Source of the DNA: Bacillota bacterium
Lineage (GTDB): Bacteria; Bacillota; Clostridia; Acetivibrionales; DSM-1351
Assembly (NCBI GenBank): GCA_023409265.1
Contig: JAEYHZ010000021.1
Location: forward strand, 1 to 64,000
DNA: 64,000 bases
Direction of reading: 5' to 3'
Shown: positions 37,294 through 45,674 of the stretch, piece after piece
Position numbering within the stretch: the first letter of the stretch is position 1
Layout: each line of letters starts with the position of its first letter
Made by a program: the position numbers and the translations under genes
Notes under the pieces: model-generated
The model's database searches: none
What the model saw: the letters and a program-made list of their open reading frames with translations, nothing else
What the model was told of the DNA's origin: nothing

Positions 37294-39003
37294 ATGAAAA
37301 AAGTAATTAGTTTAGCACTTGCCGGTGTTATGGCTTTGTCACTTTTTAGTGGATGCGGTAAAACTGAAGAACAGTCTGCTGCAAGTTCATCATCAGCTTC
37401 CGGTGAAAGCAGTGCAGCTGCATCGTCATCAGCTGCCGAAACAAAGGAACCTATTACATTTACTATGTACAGCGCTGAAGTAGACCCATATCCAGATACA
37501 GGCTTCAAGAGTCCTGTAGCGCAGGAAATCACAAAAAGGACAGGTGTTACTCTGGAAATTGAAAACGCAATCAGCAGTGACGCGGGAAAACAGAAGCTTT
37601 CATTGATGGCTGCCAGCGGCGATTATCCGGACTTTGTTTATGCCAAGGGTGATCTGAATATACTCAAAAACGTTAACGGTGTTGTAAAGCTTGATGAGTA
37701 TATTGACAAGCTGCCAAATATGAAAAAGTTCTATGGTGATGATATAAAGAGATTGCGTTGGAGCAAGGATGACCCGGGTATCTATGGTATCGGCGGTAAA
37801 GAGCTGGGTCAGGAAAATATGCAGCCAAACTCGGGCTTCCAGCTGCAGCTTGGCGCAATCAAGGAATTGGGATATCCTAAAGTAAAGACTTTGGCTGATT
37901 TCGAAAATGTTATCAAACAATATAAGGAGAAGCATCCTGAAATAAATGGACAAAAGTCAATCGGTTTATCACTTTTAGGTGATGACTGGAGAACTATGAT
38001 TACAGTTACCAACCCTGCTAATGCTGCTTTAGGCAACAGCGATGATGGTGAGTGGTATGTAAATCCTGAAACTCTTGATGCAATAAAACACGTAACAAGA
38101 CCTGAAGAAAAAGAATATTTCAGATGGTTAAATCATATGAACGACATTGGTTTACTTGATCCGGAAAGCTTTGTTCAGAAATATGACCAATATAAGGCAA
38201 AAATTGCAACCGGAAGAGTTATAGGTCTGGCCGATGCCAGATGGGAAATTGACGAGCCTGTATCTGCTCTGAAGAAGGATGGAAAATATGACAATACATA
38301 TGGTTTCTTCCCGGTAACACTTAATGAAAATATTAAGTACGCTGATTTCCAGAGTGCCGGTTACCTTGGTGGATACTATCTGTCAATTACTACAAAGTGT
38401 AAGGATGTTCAAAGAGCAATGGAATTCTTTGACTGGATGTGTACTGAAGAAGCTCAGATACTCACTCACTGGGGTATTGAAGGACAACACTATACAATCG
38501 AAAATGGCAAGAGAGTTATGAAGCCGGAAATAATGAAAATGAAAACTGATGATCCAGCCTGGCAGCAGAAGACAGGTATTTGGAAGTATAAATATCCATT
38601 CCCTGCTTATGGTAACGCTGTTAAGGATTCAACAGGTCAATACTTTGAAGCATTTGAGACTCTTGAAGCAGTAATTGCAACTCAGTCGGATATTGAAAAT
38701 GAGGTACTCAGCAAGTATGGAGTTAAGGCATGGAAGGAACTGTATCCACAGGCAAGCGACTTCCCTGTTAAACACTACGGTGCTGCATGGCTGGTCAACA
38801 TTGAAGATCCGGAATGGAAAGCAGCTGATGACAAGATCTTAAAGACCGGATACAAGATGATACCTGCAGCTATCCTTGCAAAGCCTGCCGACTTTGACAA
38901 GAAGTGGGACGAATACATGCAGGCATTAAAGGATGCCGGACTTGAAAAAGTACAGCAGCAGTTCTCACAAGCTTTGAAGGATAGAACGGAATTGTGGAAG
39001 TAA
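37294..39003 (+). CDS. Extracellular sugar-binding lipoprotein (LplA/YtcQ-like)
   Basis: This 569-aa solute-binding lipoprotein has lipobox FSGC with the acylated C21, then a Ser/Ala-rich linker and a large type 2 binding fold (SBP_bac_1 class). The length matches the LplA/YtcQ family that goes with the two permeases upstream. ATG follows AAAGGAGG. The gene ends at a strong terminator, closing the operon. Confidence 0.88.
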   Translation: MKKVISLALAGVMALSLFSGCGKTEEQSAASSSSASGESSAAASSSAAETKEPITFTMYSAEVDPYPDTGFKSPVAQEITKRTGVTLEIENAISSDAGKQKLSLMAASGDYPDFVYAKGDLNILKNVNGVVKLDEYIDKLPNMKKFYGDDIKRLRWSKDDPGIYGIGGKELGQENMQPNSGFQLQLGAIKELGYPKVKTLADFENVIKQYKEKHPEINGQKSIGLSLLGDDWRTMITVTNPANAALGNSDDGEWYVNPETLDAIKHVTRPEEKEYFRWLNHMNDIGLLDPESFVQKYDQYKAKIATGRVIGLADARWEIDEPVSALKKDGKYDNTYGFFPVTLNENIKYADFQSAGYLGGYYLSITTKCKDVQRAMEFFDWMCTEEAQILTHWGIEGQHYTIENGKRVMKPEIMKMKTDDPAWQQKTGIWKYKYPFPAYGNAVKDSTGQYFEAFETLEAVIATQSDIENEVLSKYGVKAWKELYPQASDFPVKHYGAAWLVNIEDPEWKAADDKILKTGYKMIPAAILAKPADFDKKWDEYMQALKDAGLEKVQQQFSQALKDRTELWK

Positions 39004-39031
39004 ACGTAAAGCGCTAGCACAAATATGTCAG

Positions 39032-39074
39032 AAAACAGCCCTGTTCAGTAGAATTCTGAACAGGGCTGTTTTGA
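39032..39074 (+). terminator. Terminator after the second importer operon
   Basis: AAAACAGCCCTGTTCAG (39032-39048) pairs perfectly over 17 bp with CTGAACAGGGCTGTTTT (39056-39072). The left arm starts with A's, so it may also work on the other strand. Confidence 0.93.
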
Positions 39075-39223
39075 AATATCAACCAACCATTATAATAAAA
39101 TTACAGATATGGGAAAAACTAATTTGTGAAAACGAAAAAAATTAAAATTTTTATAAAATAAATATTCAGTTTAAGACTTAGATAAAAAGGTAAAATTAAA
39201 GCCGGAATATTTAAAAAAAATCC

Positions 39224-39252
39224 TTGCAAATGTGTAGAATATGTAGTAAAAT
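39224..39252 (+). promoter_or_regulatory. Promoter of the S10 ribosomal operon
   Basis: TTGCAA (39224-39229) and TAAAAT (39247-39252) are separated by exactly 17 bp within AT-rich DNA. Transcription would start near 39259, at the beginning of the structured leader. Confidence 0.7.
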
Positions 39253-39258
39253 ATTGAA

Positions 39259-39480
39259 TGTTGTGGCGAAGGCATACGATGACGTAGGAGATTGCTATCC
39301 AGGACCTGATAACTCAGGACCATAAGAGATAGGTAACTTTTACTGAGAATGTCCGATTCAAGAAACCGGGCGACAAGTCACTGTACATTTTGCGTTATAT
39401 AATATTTTGCTGTGTAATATAATCGCTTTAAATGCCCAGGTTAAGTTTGTCCATTAGGATAAGAACGATCCTGGGTTTTT
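39259..39480 (+). ncRNA. Structured leader RNA upstream of rpsJ (candidate attenuator)
   Basis: About 220 nt without an ORF fold into visible elements: AATGT/ACATT closing stem (39257-39261/39385-39389); TTGCTATC/GATAGGTAA (39292-39299/39328-39336, one bulge) enclosing CCTGA-TAAC-TCAGG; GTCCG/CGGGC (39351-39355/39367-39371); then the terminator at 39435. A structured RNA followed by a terminator before a ribosomal operon suggests attenuation, or a free-standing small RNA. I do not recognise a known riboswitch or ribosomal leader class. Confidence 0.55.
39435..39480 (+). terminator. Terminator at the end of the rpsJ leader
   Basis: CCCAGG (39435-39440) pairs with CCTGGG (39470-39475), and inside it TTGTCC pairs with GGATAA around ATTA. 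TTTTT follows directly. It lies between the promoter at 39224 and rpsJ, so some transcripts must read through unless another promoter is used. Confidence 0.8.
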
Positions 39481-39569
39481 ATATAAAACGTTATGAAACA
39501 CCCGGCATAGTGTACAGACAAGATACTTGTTGTACGTGACAATAATAAAACGTACGAGGAGGTTTATGT

Positions 39570-39881
39570 ATGTCAAACAAACAGAAAATACGCATCAGAC
39601 TAAAGGCGTTCGATCATCAGGTGTTAGATCAATCAGCTGAGAAGATCGTTGAAACTGCAAAGAGGACAGGAGCAAAGGTTTCAGGACCAGTGCCGCTGCC
39701 TACTGAAAAAGAGATTATTACAATCTTAAGAGCTCCACACAAATACAAGGACTCAAGAGAGCAGTTTGAAATGAGAACTCACAAGAGATTGATTGACATT
39801 CTTTTGCCAACACCTAAGACTGTTGACGCATTGATGAGACTGGATCTTCCAGCTGGCGTAGACATTGAAATCAAACTTTAA
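39570..39881 (+). CDS. rpsJ: 30S ribosomal protein S10
   Basis: S10 of the 30S head, also the NusE partner of NusB in antitermination. The 103-aa product (IRIRLKAFDHQVLDQSA, GPVPLPTEK, FEMRTHKRLIDI) matches the family throughout. ATG follows GAGGAGG. It opens the S10-spc-alpha cluster; the usual upstream rpsL-rpsG-fusA-tuf genes are absent here, replaced by a sugar-importer operon and the leader at 39259. Confidence 0.98.
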   Translation: MSNKQKIRIRLKAFDHQVLDQSAEKIVETAKRTGAKVSGPVPLPTEKEIITILRAPHKYKDSREQFEMRTHKRLIDILLPTPKTVDALMRLDLPAGVDIEIKL

Positions 39882-40006
39882 GATTGGACGAAATTAAAGT
39901 AATGCTGTTGATTTCAGTGGAGATTAAATAATAATCTTGAGTGCCAGGGTAACAAAGGTCAAGTTCATAGTATTATGAACCAATAACCATAGGAGGTAAT
40001 TTAAAA

Positions 40007-40645
40007 ATGAAAAAGGCAATGATCGGTAAGAAAATCGGAATGACCCAAATATTTGACGAAAATGGTCTGGTTATACCAGTAACTGTTGTTGAAGCAGGTC
40101 CATTAACTGTTGTTCAGAAGAAGACAGTTGATACTGACGGATATGATGCCATAAAGGTTGGATATGAAAAGGTTCAGGAAAAGAAGCTCAGCAAGCCTGA
40201 TTTAGGACAGTTTACAAAGACTAAGCTGGCTCCTATGAAACACTTGAAGGAATTCAGATTTGAAGACGTTTCAGGTTTCGAAGTTGGACAGGAAATCAAG
40301 GCTGAGGATATGTTCCAGGCTGGAGATAAAATAGACGTAAGCGGTATCTCAAAAGGTAAAGGATTCCAAGGTACCATTAAGAGATACGGACAAAAGGGTG
40401 GTCCAAAAACTCACGGTTCAATGTACCATAGAAGAGTTGGTTCCATGAGCGCTAACACCAACCCAGCAAGAGTATTTAAGGGCAAGAAGTTGCCGGGTCA
40501 CATGGGTATGGACAACACTACAGTTCAAAATCTTGAAGTTGTTAGAGTTGATGCAGACAGAAGCCTTATTCTCATAAAGGGAGCTGTTCCAGGACCTAAG
40601 GGCGGATTGCTTGTTATTAAAAATACGGTTAAAGCCGGTAAATAA
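40007..40645 (+). CDS. rplC: 50S ribosomal protein L3
   Basis: L3 binds 23S rRNA near the peptidyl-transferase centre. The 212-aa protein opens MKKAMIGKKIGMTQIF and contains the internal loop GGPKTHGSMYHRRVGSMS that reaches into the ribosome core. ATG follows AGGAGG. The 125-bp gap after rpsJ is longer than usual for this operon and shows no ORF. Confidence 0.98.
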   Translation: MKKAMIGKKIGMTQIFDENGLVIPVTVVEAGPLTVVQKKTVDTDGYDAIKVGYEKVQEKKLSKPDLGQFTKTKLAPMKHLKEFRFEDVSGFEVGQEIKAEDMFQAGDKIDVSGISKGKGFQGTIKRYGQKGGPKTHGSMYHRRVGSMSANTNPARVFKGKKLPGHMGMDNTTVQNLEVVRVDADRSLILIKGAVPGPKGGLLVIKNTVKAGK

Positions 40646-40670
40646 TAACGTTGAAGGGAGGAAGTAACAC

Positions 40671-41294
40671 ATGCCAAAGGTTGATTTATATAACATGAAA
40701 GGTGAAGTTGTTGGAGATATCCAGCTCAGCGATAATGTTTTCGGTACAGAAGTTAACAATGACGCGCTTCACGCTGTAGTAGTTAATCAGTTAGCAAATA
40801 AAAGACAGGGAACCCAGTCAACAAAGACCAAGAGTGAGGTTAGAGGTGGCGGTAGAAAGCCATGGAGACAAAAGGGAACCGGCCGTGCAAGACAAGGTAG
40901 TATTCGTTCAGCTCAGTGGATCAAAGGTGGTATAGTATTAGGACCTAAGCCACGCAGCTACAGCTATACTCTTCCAAAGAAGGTTAAACGTATAGCATTG
41001 AAGTCAGCATTAACTTCAAAGGTATCAGCTAATGAAATATTAGTTCTTGATAAACTTGCATTGGAAGCTATAAAGACAAAAGCAATGGTAGGCGTTCTTA
41101 ACAGCCTCAAGGTTGATTCAAGTGCATTAATAGTAATTGATTCAAAAAATGATATCATTGCAAAGTCTGCAAGAAATATTCCCGGAGTTAAAACTGCACT
41201 TGTTAATACAATTAATGTATTTGATATATTAAAGTATGACAAATTCATAATAACCAAGGAAGCTGTTGAAAAGGTTGAGGAGGTGTACGCATAA
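40671..41294 (+). CDS. rplD: 50S ribosomal protein L4
   Basis: L4 lines the peptide exit tunnel. The 207-aa protein has the typical extended loop (RGGGRKPWRQKGTGRARQGS) and the globular C-terminal domain. ATG follows GGGAGG. The stop codon overlaps the start of rplW by one base, indicating coupled translation. In E. coli L4 represses its own operon; whether it acts on the leader at 39259 is open. Confidence 0.98.
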   Translation: MPKVDLYNMKGEVVGDIQLSDNVFGTEVNNDALHAVVVNQLANKRQGTQSTKTKSEVRGGGRKPWRQKGTGRARQGSIRSAQWIKGGIVLGPKPRSYSYTLPKKVKRIALKSALTSKVSANEILVLDKLALEAIKTKAMVGVLNSLKVDSSALIVIDSKNDIIAKSARNIPGVKTALVNTINVFDILKYDKFIITKEAVEKVEEVYA

Positions 41295-41647
41295 TGAGAT
41301 TACCACAAGACATCATTTTAAGGCCATATATCACTGAAAAGAGTAATATGGAAATCGCTGCTGGTAAGTACACTTTTGTAGTTGATGTTAATTCAACTAA
41401 GACCGAGATTAAAAAAGCAGTTGAAGCATTGTTTAGTGTAAAAGTACTTCAGGTAAACACAATGAAGTATGAAGGTAAAGTTAAGCGCACTGGCGTTCAT
41501 GAAGGACCACGTGCTGACTGGAAAAAAGCAGTTGTTAAGATAGATACTGATCCTAAGCCGGTTTCATACCTTACTAAGGGCGGTAAAGCAGTATCAAACA
41601 ATAAGAAATACAAGAGCAGTATCGAAGAATTCGGAGTTGCTCAGTAA
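41294..41647 (+). CDS. rplW: 50S ribosomal protein L23
   Basis: L23 sits at the exit of the peptide tunnel and docks trigger factor and SRP. The product has 117 aa, somewhat longer than the usual 95-100 because of a C-terminal tail after KAVVKIDTDPKPVSYL. The start ILRPYITEKSNM is typical. Its ATG overlaps the L4 stop in ATAATGA. Confidence 0.96.
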   Translation: MRLPQDIILRPYITEKSNMEIAAGKYTFVVDVNSTKTEIKKAVEALFSVKVLQVNTMKYEGKVKRTGVHEGPRADWKKAVVKIDTDPKPVSYLTKGGKAVSNNKKYKSSIEEFGVAQ

Positions 41648-41680
41648 TCAAAGGATCACGTTATAAAGGAGTGAGAAGAA

Positions 41681-42514
41681 ATGGCAGTAAAAAAGTATAG
41701 TCCTATTACCCCAGCCAGAAGGTTTATGACGTCTCAGGATTATTCAGAATTATCAAAGGTGGAACCTGAAAAGTCATTGTTACAACCTAACAGCAAAAAC
41801 GGGGGAAGAAACTCATATGGTAGAATTACTGTTCGTCATCAGGGCGGCGGTAACAGACAAAAATATAGAGTTATAGATTTCAAAAGAGATAAAGACGGAA
41901 TAAAGGCAAAAGTTGCTACAATCGAGTACGATCCAAACAGGACTGCAAATATTGCACTTCTTAACTATGTTGATGGTGAAAAGAGATACATTCTTGCACC
42001 GGTTGGTTTAAAAGTAGGAGATATTGTTGAATCAGGTGAATCAGCAGATATCAGATCAGGTAATGCTCTCCCACTTGCTAATATTCCTGTAGGTTCATTA
42101 GTTCACAACATTGAACTTAAGCCCGGCAAGGGTGGTCAGATGGTTAGAGCTGCCGGAAATGCTGCTCAGCTGATGGCTAAAGAAGGTGACTATGCATCAG
42201 TAAGATTGCCTTCAGGTGAAGTTCGTATGGTTAGAATTAACTGTAAAGCTACTATCGGTCAGATCGGTAATATCGATCACGAAAACGTTAAGATCGGTAA
42301 AGCCGGCAGAAAAAGATGGATGGGCGTAAGACCTACCGTTCGTGGTGTTGTTATGAACCCGGTTGATCACCCACACGGTGGTGGTGAAGGTAAATCACCA
42401 ATCGGTAGACCAAGCCCGGTTACTCCTTGGGGTAAACCAACTCTTGGCTATAAGACAAGAAAGAAAAAGAACAAATCAGATAAGTTTATTGTTAAGAGAA
42501 GAAATCAAAAGTAA
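41681..42514 (+). CDS. rplB: 50S ribosomal protein L2
   Basis: L2 supports subunit association and the peptidyl-transferase centre. The 277-aa protein has standard N-terminal OB-like and C-terminal SH3-like domains and the signature PVDHPHGGGEGKSPIGRPSP near the C-terminus, containing the conserved functional histidine. ATG follows AAAGGAGTGAG. A 133-bp structured gap follows before rpsS. Confidence 0.98.
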   Translation: MAVKKYSPITPARRFMTSQDYSELSKVEPEKSLLQPNSKNGGRNSYGRITVRHQGGGNRQKYRVIDFKRDKDGIKAKVATIEYDPNRTANIALLNYVDGEKRYILAPVGLKVGDIVESGESADIRSGNALPLANIPVGSLVHNIELKPGKGGQMVRAAGNAAQLMAKEGDYASVRLPSGEVRMVRINCKATIGQIGNIDHENVKIGKAGRKRWMGVRPTVRGVVMNPVDHPHGGGEGKSPIGRPSPVTPWGKPTLGYKTRKKKNKSDKFIVKRRNQK

Positions 42515-42647
42515 TAAACAGGATAAGTCCTTAAGAAGGACTCGGTTCTTTAAAAAGGACTTGGTCTTTAAAATAGACTTGGAAGTGAGAGCGGGGTAAC
42601 CGCTCCGCCAAATCCTTTGAGATGGCGCGAAGGGAGGATTTTGATAA
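42515..42647 (+). promoter_or_regulatory. Structured gap before rpsS, possible translational control
   Basis: The gap holds AGTCCTT/AAGGACT (42526-42532/42536-42542), GAGCGG/CCGCTC and a pairing of AAATCCT with AGGATTT that overlaps the AAGGGAGG ribosome binding site of rpsS. An alternative pairing, GCCA/TGGC, would compete with it. Repeated GGACTTGG-like units occur between the hairpins. The switch model is inference. Confidence 0.4.
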
Positions 42648-42929
42648 ATGAGTAGATCAGTAAAAAAGGGACCTTATATACTAGATTCATTGCTTAAGAA
42701 GATTGAAGACATGAATAAAGTTAACGATAAGAAAGTTATCAAGACTTGGTCAAGAGCTTCAACTATATTTCCTCAGATGGTTGGACATACAATAGCTGTT
42801 CATGATGGAAAGAAGCATGTTCCGGTTTATATAACTGAAGAAATGGTTGGACACAAGCTTGGTGAATTTGCACCAACAAGAACATATAAGGGACACAGTG
42901 GAAATGAGAAGTCAACTTCACTCAGATAA
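42648..42929 (+). CDS. rpsS: 30S ribosomal protein S19
   Basis: S19 belongs to the 30S head and contacts S13 and the A-site finger. The 93-aa product starts MSRSVKKGPYILDSLLKKI and contains the conserved YKGHSGNEKS end. ATG follows GGGAGG, which is partly in the upstream hairpin described at 42515. Confidence 0.98.
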   Translation: MSRSVKKGPYILDSLLKKIEDMNKVNDKKVIKTWSRASTIFPQMVGHTIAVHDGKKHVPVYITEEMVGHKLGEFAPTRTYKGHSGNEKSTSLR

Positions 42930-42982
42930 GAACCTACTGAAAGTTAAGTTTAAGAATTAAAAACTGAAAGGAGGCTATTCAG

Positions 42983-43459
42983 TTGGAAAAAAAGGTATTG
43001 TCCAAAGAGGAGCTATTAAAAAATAAAGATCAGATTTTGGCTGAACAAAATGCTAAGCATAGAAAGTCAAATAAGCCTGCACTTCTTACCAAGAAGGAAA
43101 GAAAAGTTCTCGGAGTTGGTAAGGATGAAGGAAGAGCGGTATTAATGCATGCACGTATTTCCTCAAGAAAGGTTAAAATAGTGCTTGATTTAATTAAAAA
43201 CAAAGGTATTGATGAAGCATATGGTGTTCTTAAGTTTACTCCTAAGGCTGCATCAGAAGTTTTGTACAAGCTTCTTAAATCAGCAGAAGCAAACGCTGTA
43301 AACAATAACGGTTTGAATCATGATGAACTGTTCGTTGCAGAAGCATTTGCAACACAGGGACCTACATTGAAGAGAATTATGCCACGTGCACAAGGTAGAG
43401 CATTCAAAATTCAAAAAAGAACCAGCCATATAACATTGGTTGTTAAGGAAAGACAATAA
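42983..43459 (+). CDS. rplV: 50S ribosomal protein L22 with N-terminal extension
   Basis: L22 lines the exit tunnel with a long beta hairpin. The core (about residues 52-158) is normal: RISSRKVKIVLDLIKNKG, NNNGLNHDELFVAEAFATQG, MPRAQGRAFKIQKRTSHITL. Before it lies a lysine-rich extension of about 50 residues not found in typical 110-115-aa L22. TTG at 42983 follows AAAGGAGG, so the extension is probably translated. It may be a low-complexity surface tail; its function is unknown. Confidence 0.95.
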   Translation: MEKKVLSKEELLKNKDQILAEQNAKHRKSNKPALLTKKERKVLGVGKDEGRAVLMHARISSRKVKIVLDLIKNKGIDEAYGVLKFTPKAASEVLYKLLKSAEANAVNNNGLNHDELFVAEAFATQGPTLKRIMPRAQGRAFKIQKRTSHITLVVKERQ

Positions 43460-43478
43460 GCGAGAAGGAGGTTGGATG

Positions 43479-44147
43479 ATGGGCCAGAAAGTAAATCCAC
43501 ATGGATTGAGAATTGGAATAATTAAAGATTGGGATACAAAATGGTATGCTAATGACAAAACTTTCAGCAGTTATCTTGTTGAAGACGTTCAGATAAGAAA
43601 GTTTATCAAGAAGAAACTTTATATCTCCGGCATATCAAGAATTGAAATAGACCGTGCTGCAAACAAGGTTAAAATCAATGTAAATACTGCAAAGCCAGGT
43701 CTTGTAATCGGTAAAGGCGGCCAAGGTATTGAAGAACTTAGAAAAGAAGTTGAAAAGATGACAGGTAAAAGCGTTCTCATCAACATTACTGAGATCAAAA
43801 GTCCCGAAATGGATGCTCAGCTCGTTGCAGAGAATATTGCATCACAGCTTGAAAAGCGTATATCTTTCAGAAGAGCTATGAAACAGGCTATGTCAAGAAC
43901 TATGAAGCTTGGAGCAAAGGGAATAAAAACTGCATGTGCAGGTAGACTTGGTGGTGCTGAAATCGCAAGAACTGAGCACTATCATGAAGGAACTATTCCA
44001 CTTCAAACACTTCGTGCTGACATAGATTATGGTTTTGCTGAAGCAGACACAACCTATGGTAAGATCGGTGTCAAGGTATGGATATATAAAGGAGAAGTTC
44101 TTCCAGCTGTTAAGAGAGAAAAAAAAGCGGAAGGAGGAGTTAAGTAA
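43479..44147 (+). CDS. rpsC: 30S ribosomal protein S3
   Basis: S3 forms part of the mRNA entry channel. The 222-aa product starts MGQKVNPHGLRIGIIKDWDT and has a KH domain with VIGKGGQGIEELRKEVEK. ATG at 43479 is chosen over upstream in-frame starts because AAGGAGG (43465-43471) is best spaced and the family begins there. Its stop overlaps the rplP start by one base (TAATG). Confidence 0.98.
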   Translation: MGQKVNPHGLRIGIIKDWDTKWYANDKTFSSYLVEDVQIRKFIKKKLYISGISRIEIDRAANKVKINVNTAKPGLVIGKGGQGIEELRKEVEKMTGKSVLINITEIKSPEMDAQLVAENIASQLEKRISFRRAMKQAMSRTMKLGAKGIKTACAGRLGGAEIARTEHYHEGTIPLQTLRADIDYGFAEADTTYGKIGVKVWIYKGEVLPAVKREKKAEGGVK

Positions 44148-44584
44148 TGTTAATGCCCAAAAGAGTAAAACGTAGAAGGGTTCACAGAGGTAGAATGACC
44201 GGTAAAGCTACAAGAGGTAATGTTGTTAGCAACGGTGAATTCGGTATACAAGCTCTCGAGCCCGCTTGGATCACAAGCAACCAAATCGAAGCTGCCAGAA
44301 TAGCGATGACTCGTTTTATCAAGCGTGGCGGTAAAGTTTGGATAAAAATATTCCCAGATAAGCCGGTAACAAAGAAGCCTGCTGAAACTCGTATGGGTAG
44401 CGGTAAAGGTTCACCAGAGTACTGGGTAGCAGTAGTTAAACCAGGAAGAGTATTATTTGAAATTGCGGGAGTACCGGAGGAAACAGCTAGAGAGGCATTA
44501 AGACTCGCTATGCATAAGCTTCCTGTAAAATGTAAATTTGTAACCCGCGAGACAGAAATGGGTGGTGAAGCAAATGAAAGCTAG
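44147..44584 (+). CDS. rplP: 50S ribosomal protein L16
   Basis: L16 organises the A-site region of the 50S subunit. The 145-aa product opens MLMPKRVKRRRVHRGRM and has the conserved FPDKPVTKKPAETRMGSGKG. ATG overlaps the S3 stop codon and follows GAAGGAGGAG. Its 3' end overlaps rpmC, so S3, L16 and L29 are probably coupled. Confidence 0.98.
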   Translation: MLMPKRVKRRRVHRGRMTGKATRGNVVSNGEFGIQALEPAWITSNQIEAARIAMTRFIKRGGKVWIKIFPDKPVTKKPAETRMGSGKGSPEYWVAVVKPGRVLFEIAGVPEETAREALRLAMHKLPVKCKFVTRETEMGGEANES

Positions 44585-44777
44585 TGAAATCAGAGAAAAG
44601 AATATAGTTGAGTTAAATAAGGAATTGGGCGATTTAAAGTCTGAACTCTTTAAGCTTAGATTTCAGCTTGCTACAAATCAGCTTGAAAACCCAATGAAGC
44701 TAAAGGATGTTAAAAAATCCATAGCTAAGGTAAAGACAATTATAAGGGAAAAAGAGCTTAGTGGAGCTGAAAAGTAA
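44574..44777 (+). CDS. rpmC: 50S ribosomal protein L29
   Basis: L29 lies near the exit tunnel beside L23. The 67-aa helical hairpin (MKASEIREKNIVELNKELGD, FQLATNQLENPMKLKDVKKS) fits the family. ATG at 44574 is preferred over the GTG codons at 44562 and 44565 since the family starts at MKA. The gene overlaps rplP by 11 bp. Confidence 0.96.
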   Translation: MKASEIREKNIVELNKELGDLKSELFKLRFQLATNQLENPMKLKDVKKSIAKVKTIIREKELSGAEK

Positions 44778-44954
44778 TTATACTGCTCTAAGCTATGAAA
44801 ACCTTAACCATATTAATGCGAAGAAATCATTAAGTGCATACACTGTGAACTTCGCATAGGGAAAGCCACTAAAGTGTCTTTTCAATAGTAGTCACACCGT
44901 ACAATGCATGTGATGAAGGTTGGTGTAGAGTATTCGAAAAGGAGGTAATTCCAC
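44778..44954 (+). promoter_or_regulatory. Structured 177-nt gap between rpmC and rpsQ
   Basis: There is no ORF. ATGCGAAG/CTTCGCAT (44816-44823/44850-44857) encloses AGTG-CATA-CACT. GAAAG-CACT then pairs with AGTG-CTTTTC (about 44861-44884), which resembles a weak terminator. A related GTGCGAAG/CTTCGCAT hairpin recurs at 47219. These genes are normally almost contiguous in Firmicutes. Confidence 0.45.
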
Positions 44955-45212
44955 TTGGTTGAAAGAGCGTTAAGAAAGACTAGAGTTGGTAAGGTTGTCA
45001 GCAATAAGATGGATAAAACTATTGTTGTTGCTATAGAAACTAGTGTAAAACATCCGTTATACGGAAAAATAGTAAAGAGAACTTACAAGCTTAAGGCACA
45101 TGATGAGGAAAATGTGTGTCAGATAGGCGATAAAGTGAAAGTTATGGAAACAAGACCATTGAGCAAAGAAAAGAGATGGAGACTTGTTGAAATCGTTGAA
45201 AAGGCACAATAA
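44955..45212 (+). CDS. rpsQ: 30S ribosomal protein S17
   Basis: S17 is a primary 16S rRNA binder with an OB fold. The 85-aa product (RKTRVGKVVSNKMDKTIVVA, TRPLSKEKRWRLVEIVEKA) is standard. TTG at 44955 follows AAAGGAGG at the right spacing. Confidence 0.97.
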   Translation: MVERALRKTRVGKVVSNKMDKTIVVAIETSVKHPLYGKIVKRTYKLKAHDEENVCQIGDKVKVMETRPLSKEKRWRLVEIVEKAQ

Positions 45213-45287
45213 TTTAGGTGCCGTATCAAAGCAAATTCAATTTGCGGGCATAAGCCATGCGCAGAATTATTGGAAGGAGGTACCAGT

Positions 45288-45656
45288 ATGATTCAAGTCC
45301 AGTCTAGAATGAAAGTAGCTGATAACACTGGAGCTAAAGAACTTATGTGTATAAAGGTTCTTGGCGGTTCTTGGAGAAAGTATGCTAATATTGGAGATAT
45401 AGTAGTAGCTTCTGTTAAAAATGCAACACCCGGCGGTGTTGTAAAGAAAGGTGACGTAGTAAAGTGCGTTATCGTTCGCTCTAGGAAAGGCGTTAGAAGA
45501 CCAGATGGTTCTTACATCAAGTTTGATGAAAACGCTGCAGTAATTATAAAAGAAGATAAGAACCCAAGAGGTACTCGTATATTTGGACCTGTTGCGAGAG
45601 AATTGAGAGATAAAGATTTTATGAAGATTCTTTCTCTTGCACCAGAAGTATTGTAA
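45288..45656 (+). CDS. rplN: 50S ribosomal protein L14
   Basis: L14 sits at the subunit interface, where RsfS and initiation factors act. The 122-aa product begins MIQVQSRMKVADNTGAKEL and ends KDFMKILSLAPEVL, as in the family. ATG at 45288 is chosen over the longer frame because the family begins with MIQ and GGAGG (45276-45280) fits it. Confidence 0.98.
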   Translation: MIQVQSRMKVADNTGAKELMCIKVLGGSWRKYANIGDIVVASVKNATPGGVVKKGDVVKCVIVRSRKGVRRPDGSYIKFDENAAVIIKEDKNPRGTRIFGPVARELRDKDFMKILSLAPEVL

Positions 45657-45674
45657 GGAAGGAGGCGGCTTAAT

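Noticed and set aside
39006..39021. cre-like sequence (GTAAAGCGCTAGCACA) for CcpA
   Set aside because: It has three mismatches to the consensus and lies after a stop codon, not at a promoter.
39259..39480. Known identity (6S RNA, T-box, c-di-AMP, c-di-GMP, M-box) for the rpsJ leader
   Set aside because: The conserved core sequences of these classes, as I know them, are not present.
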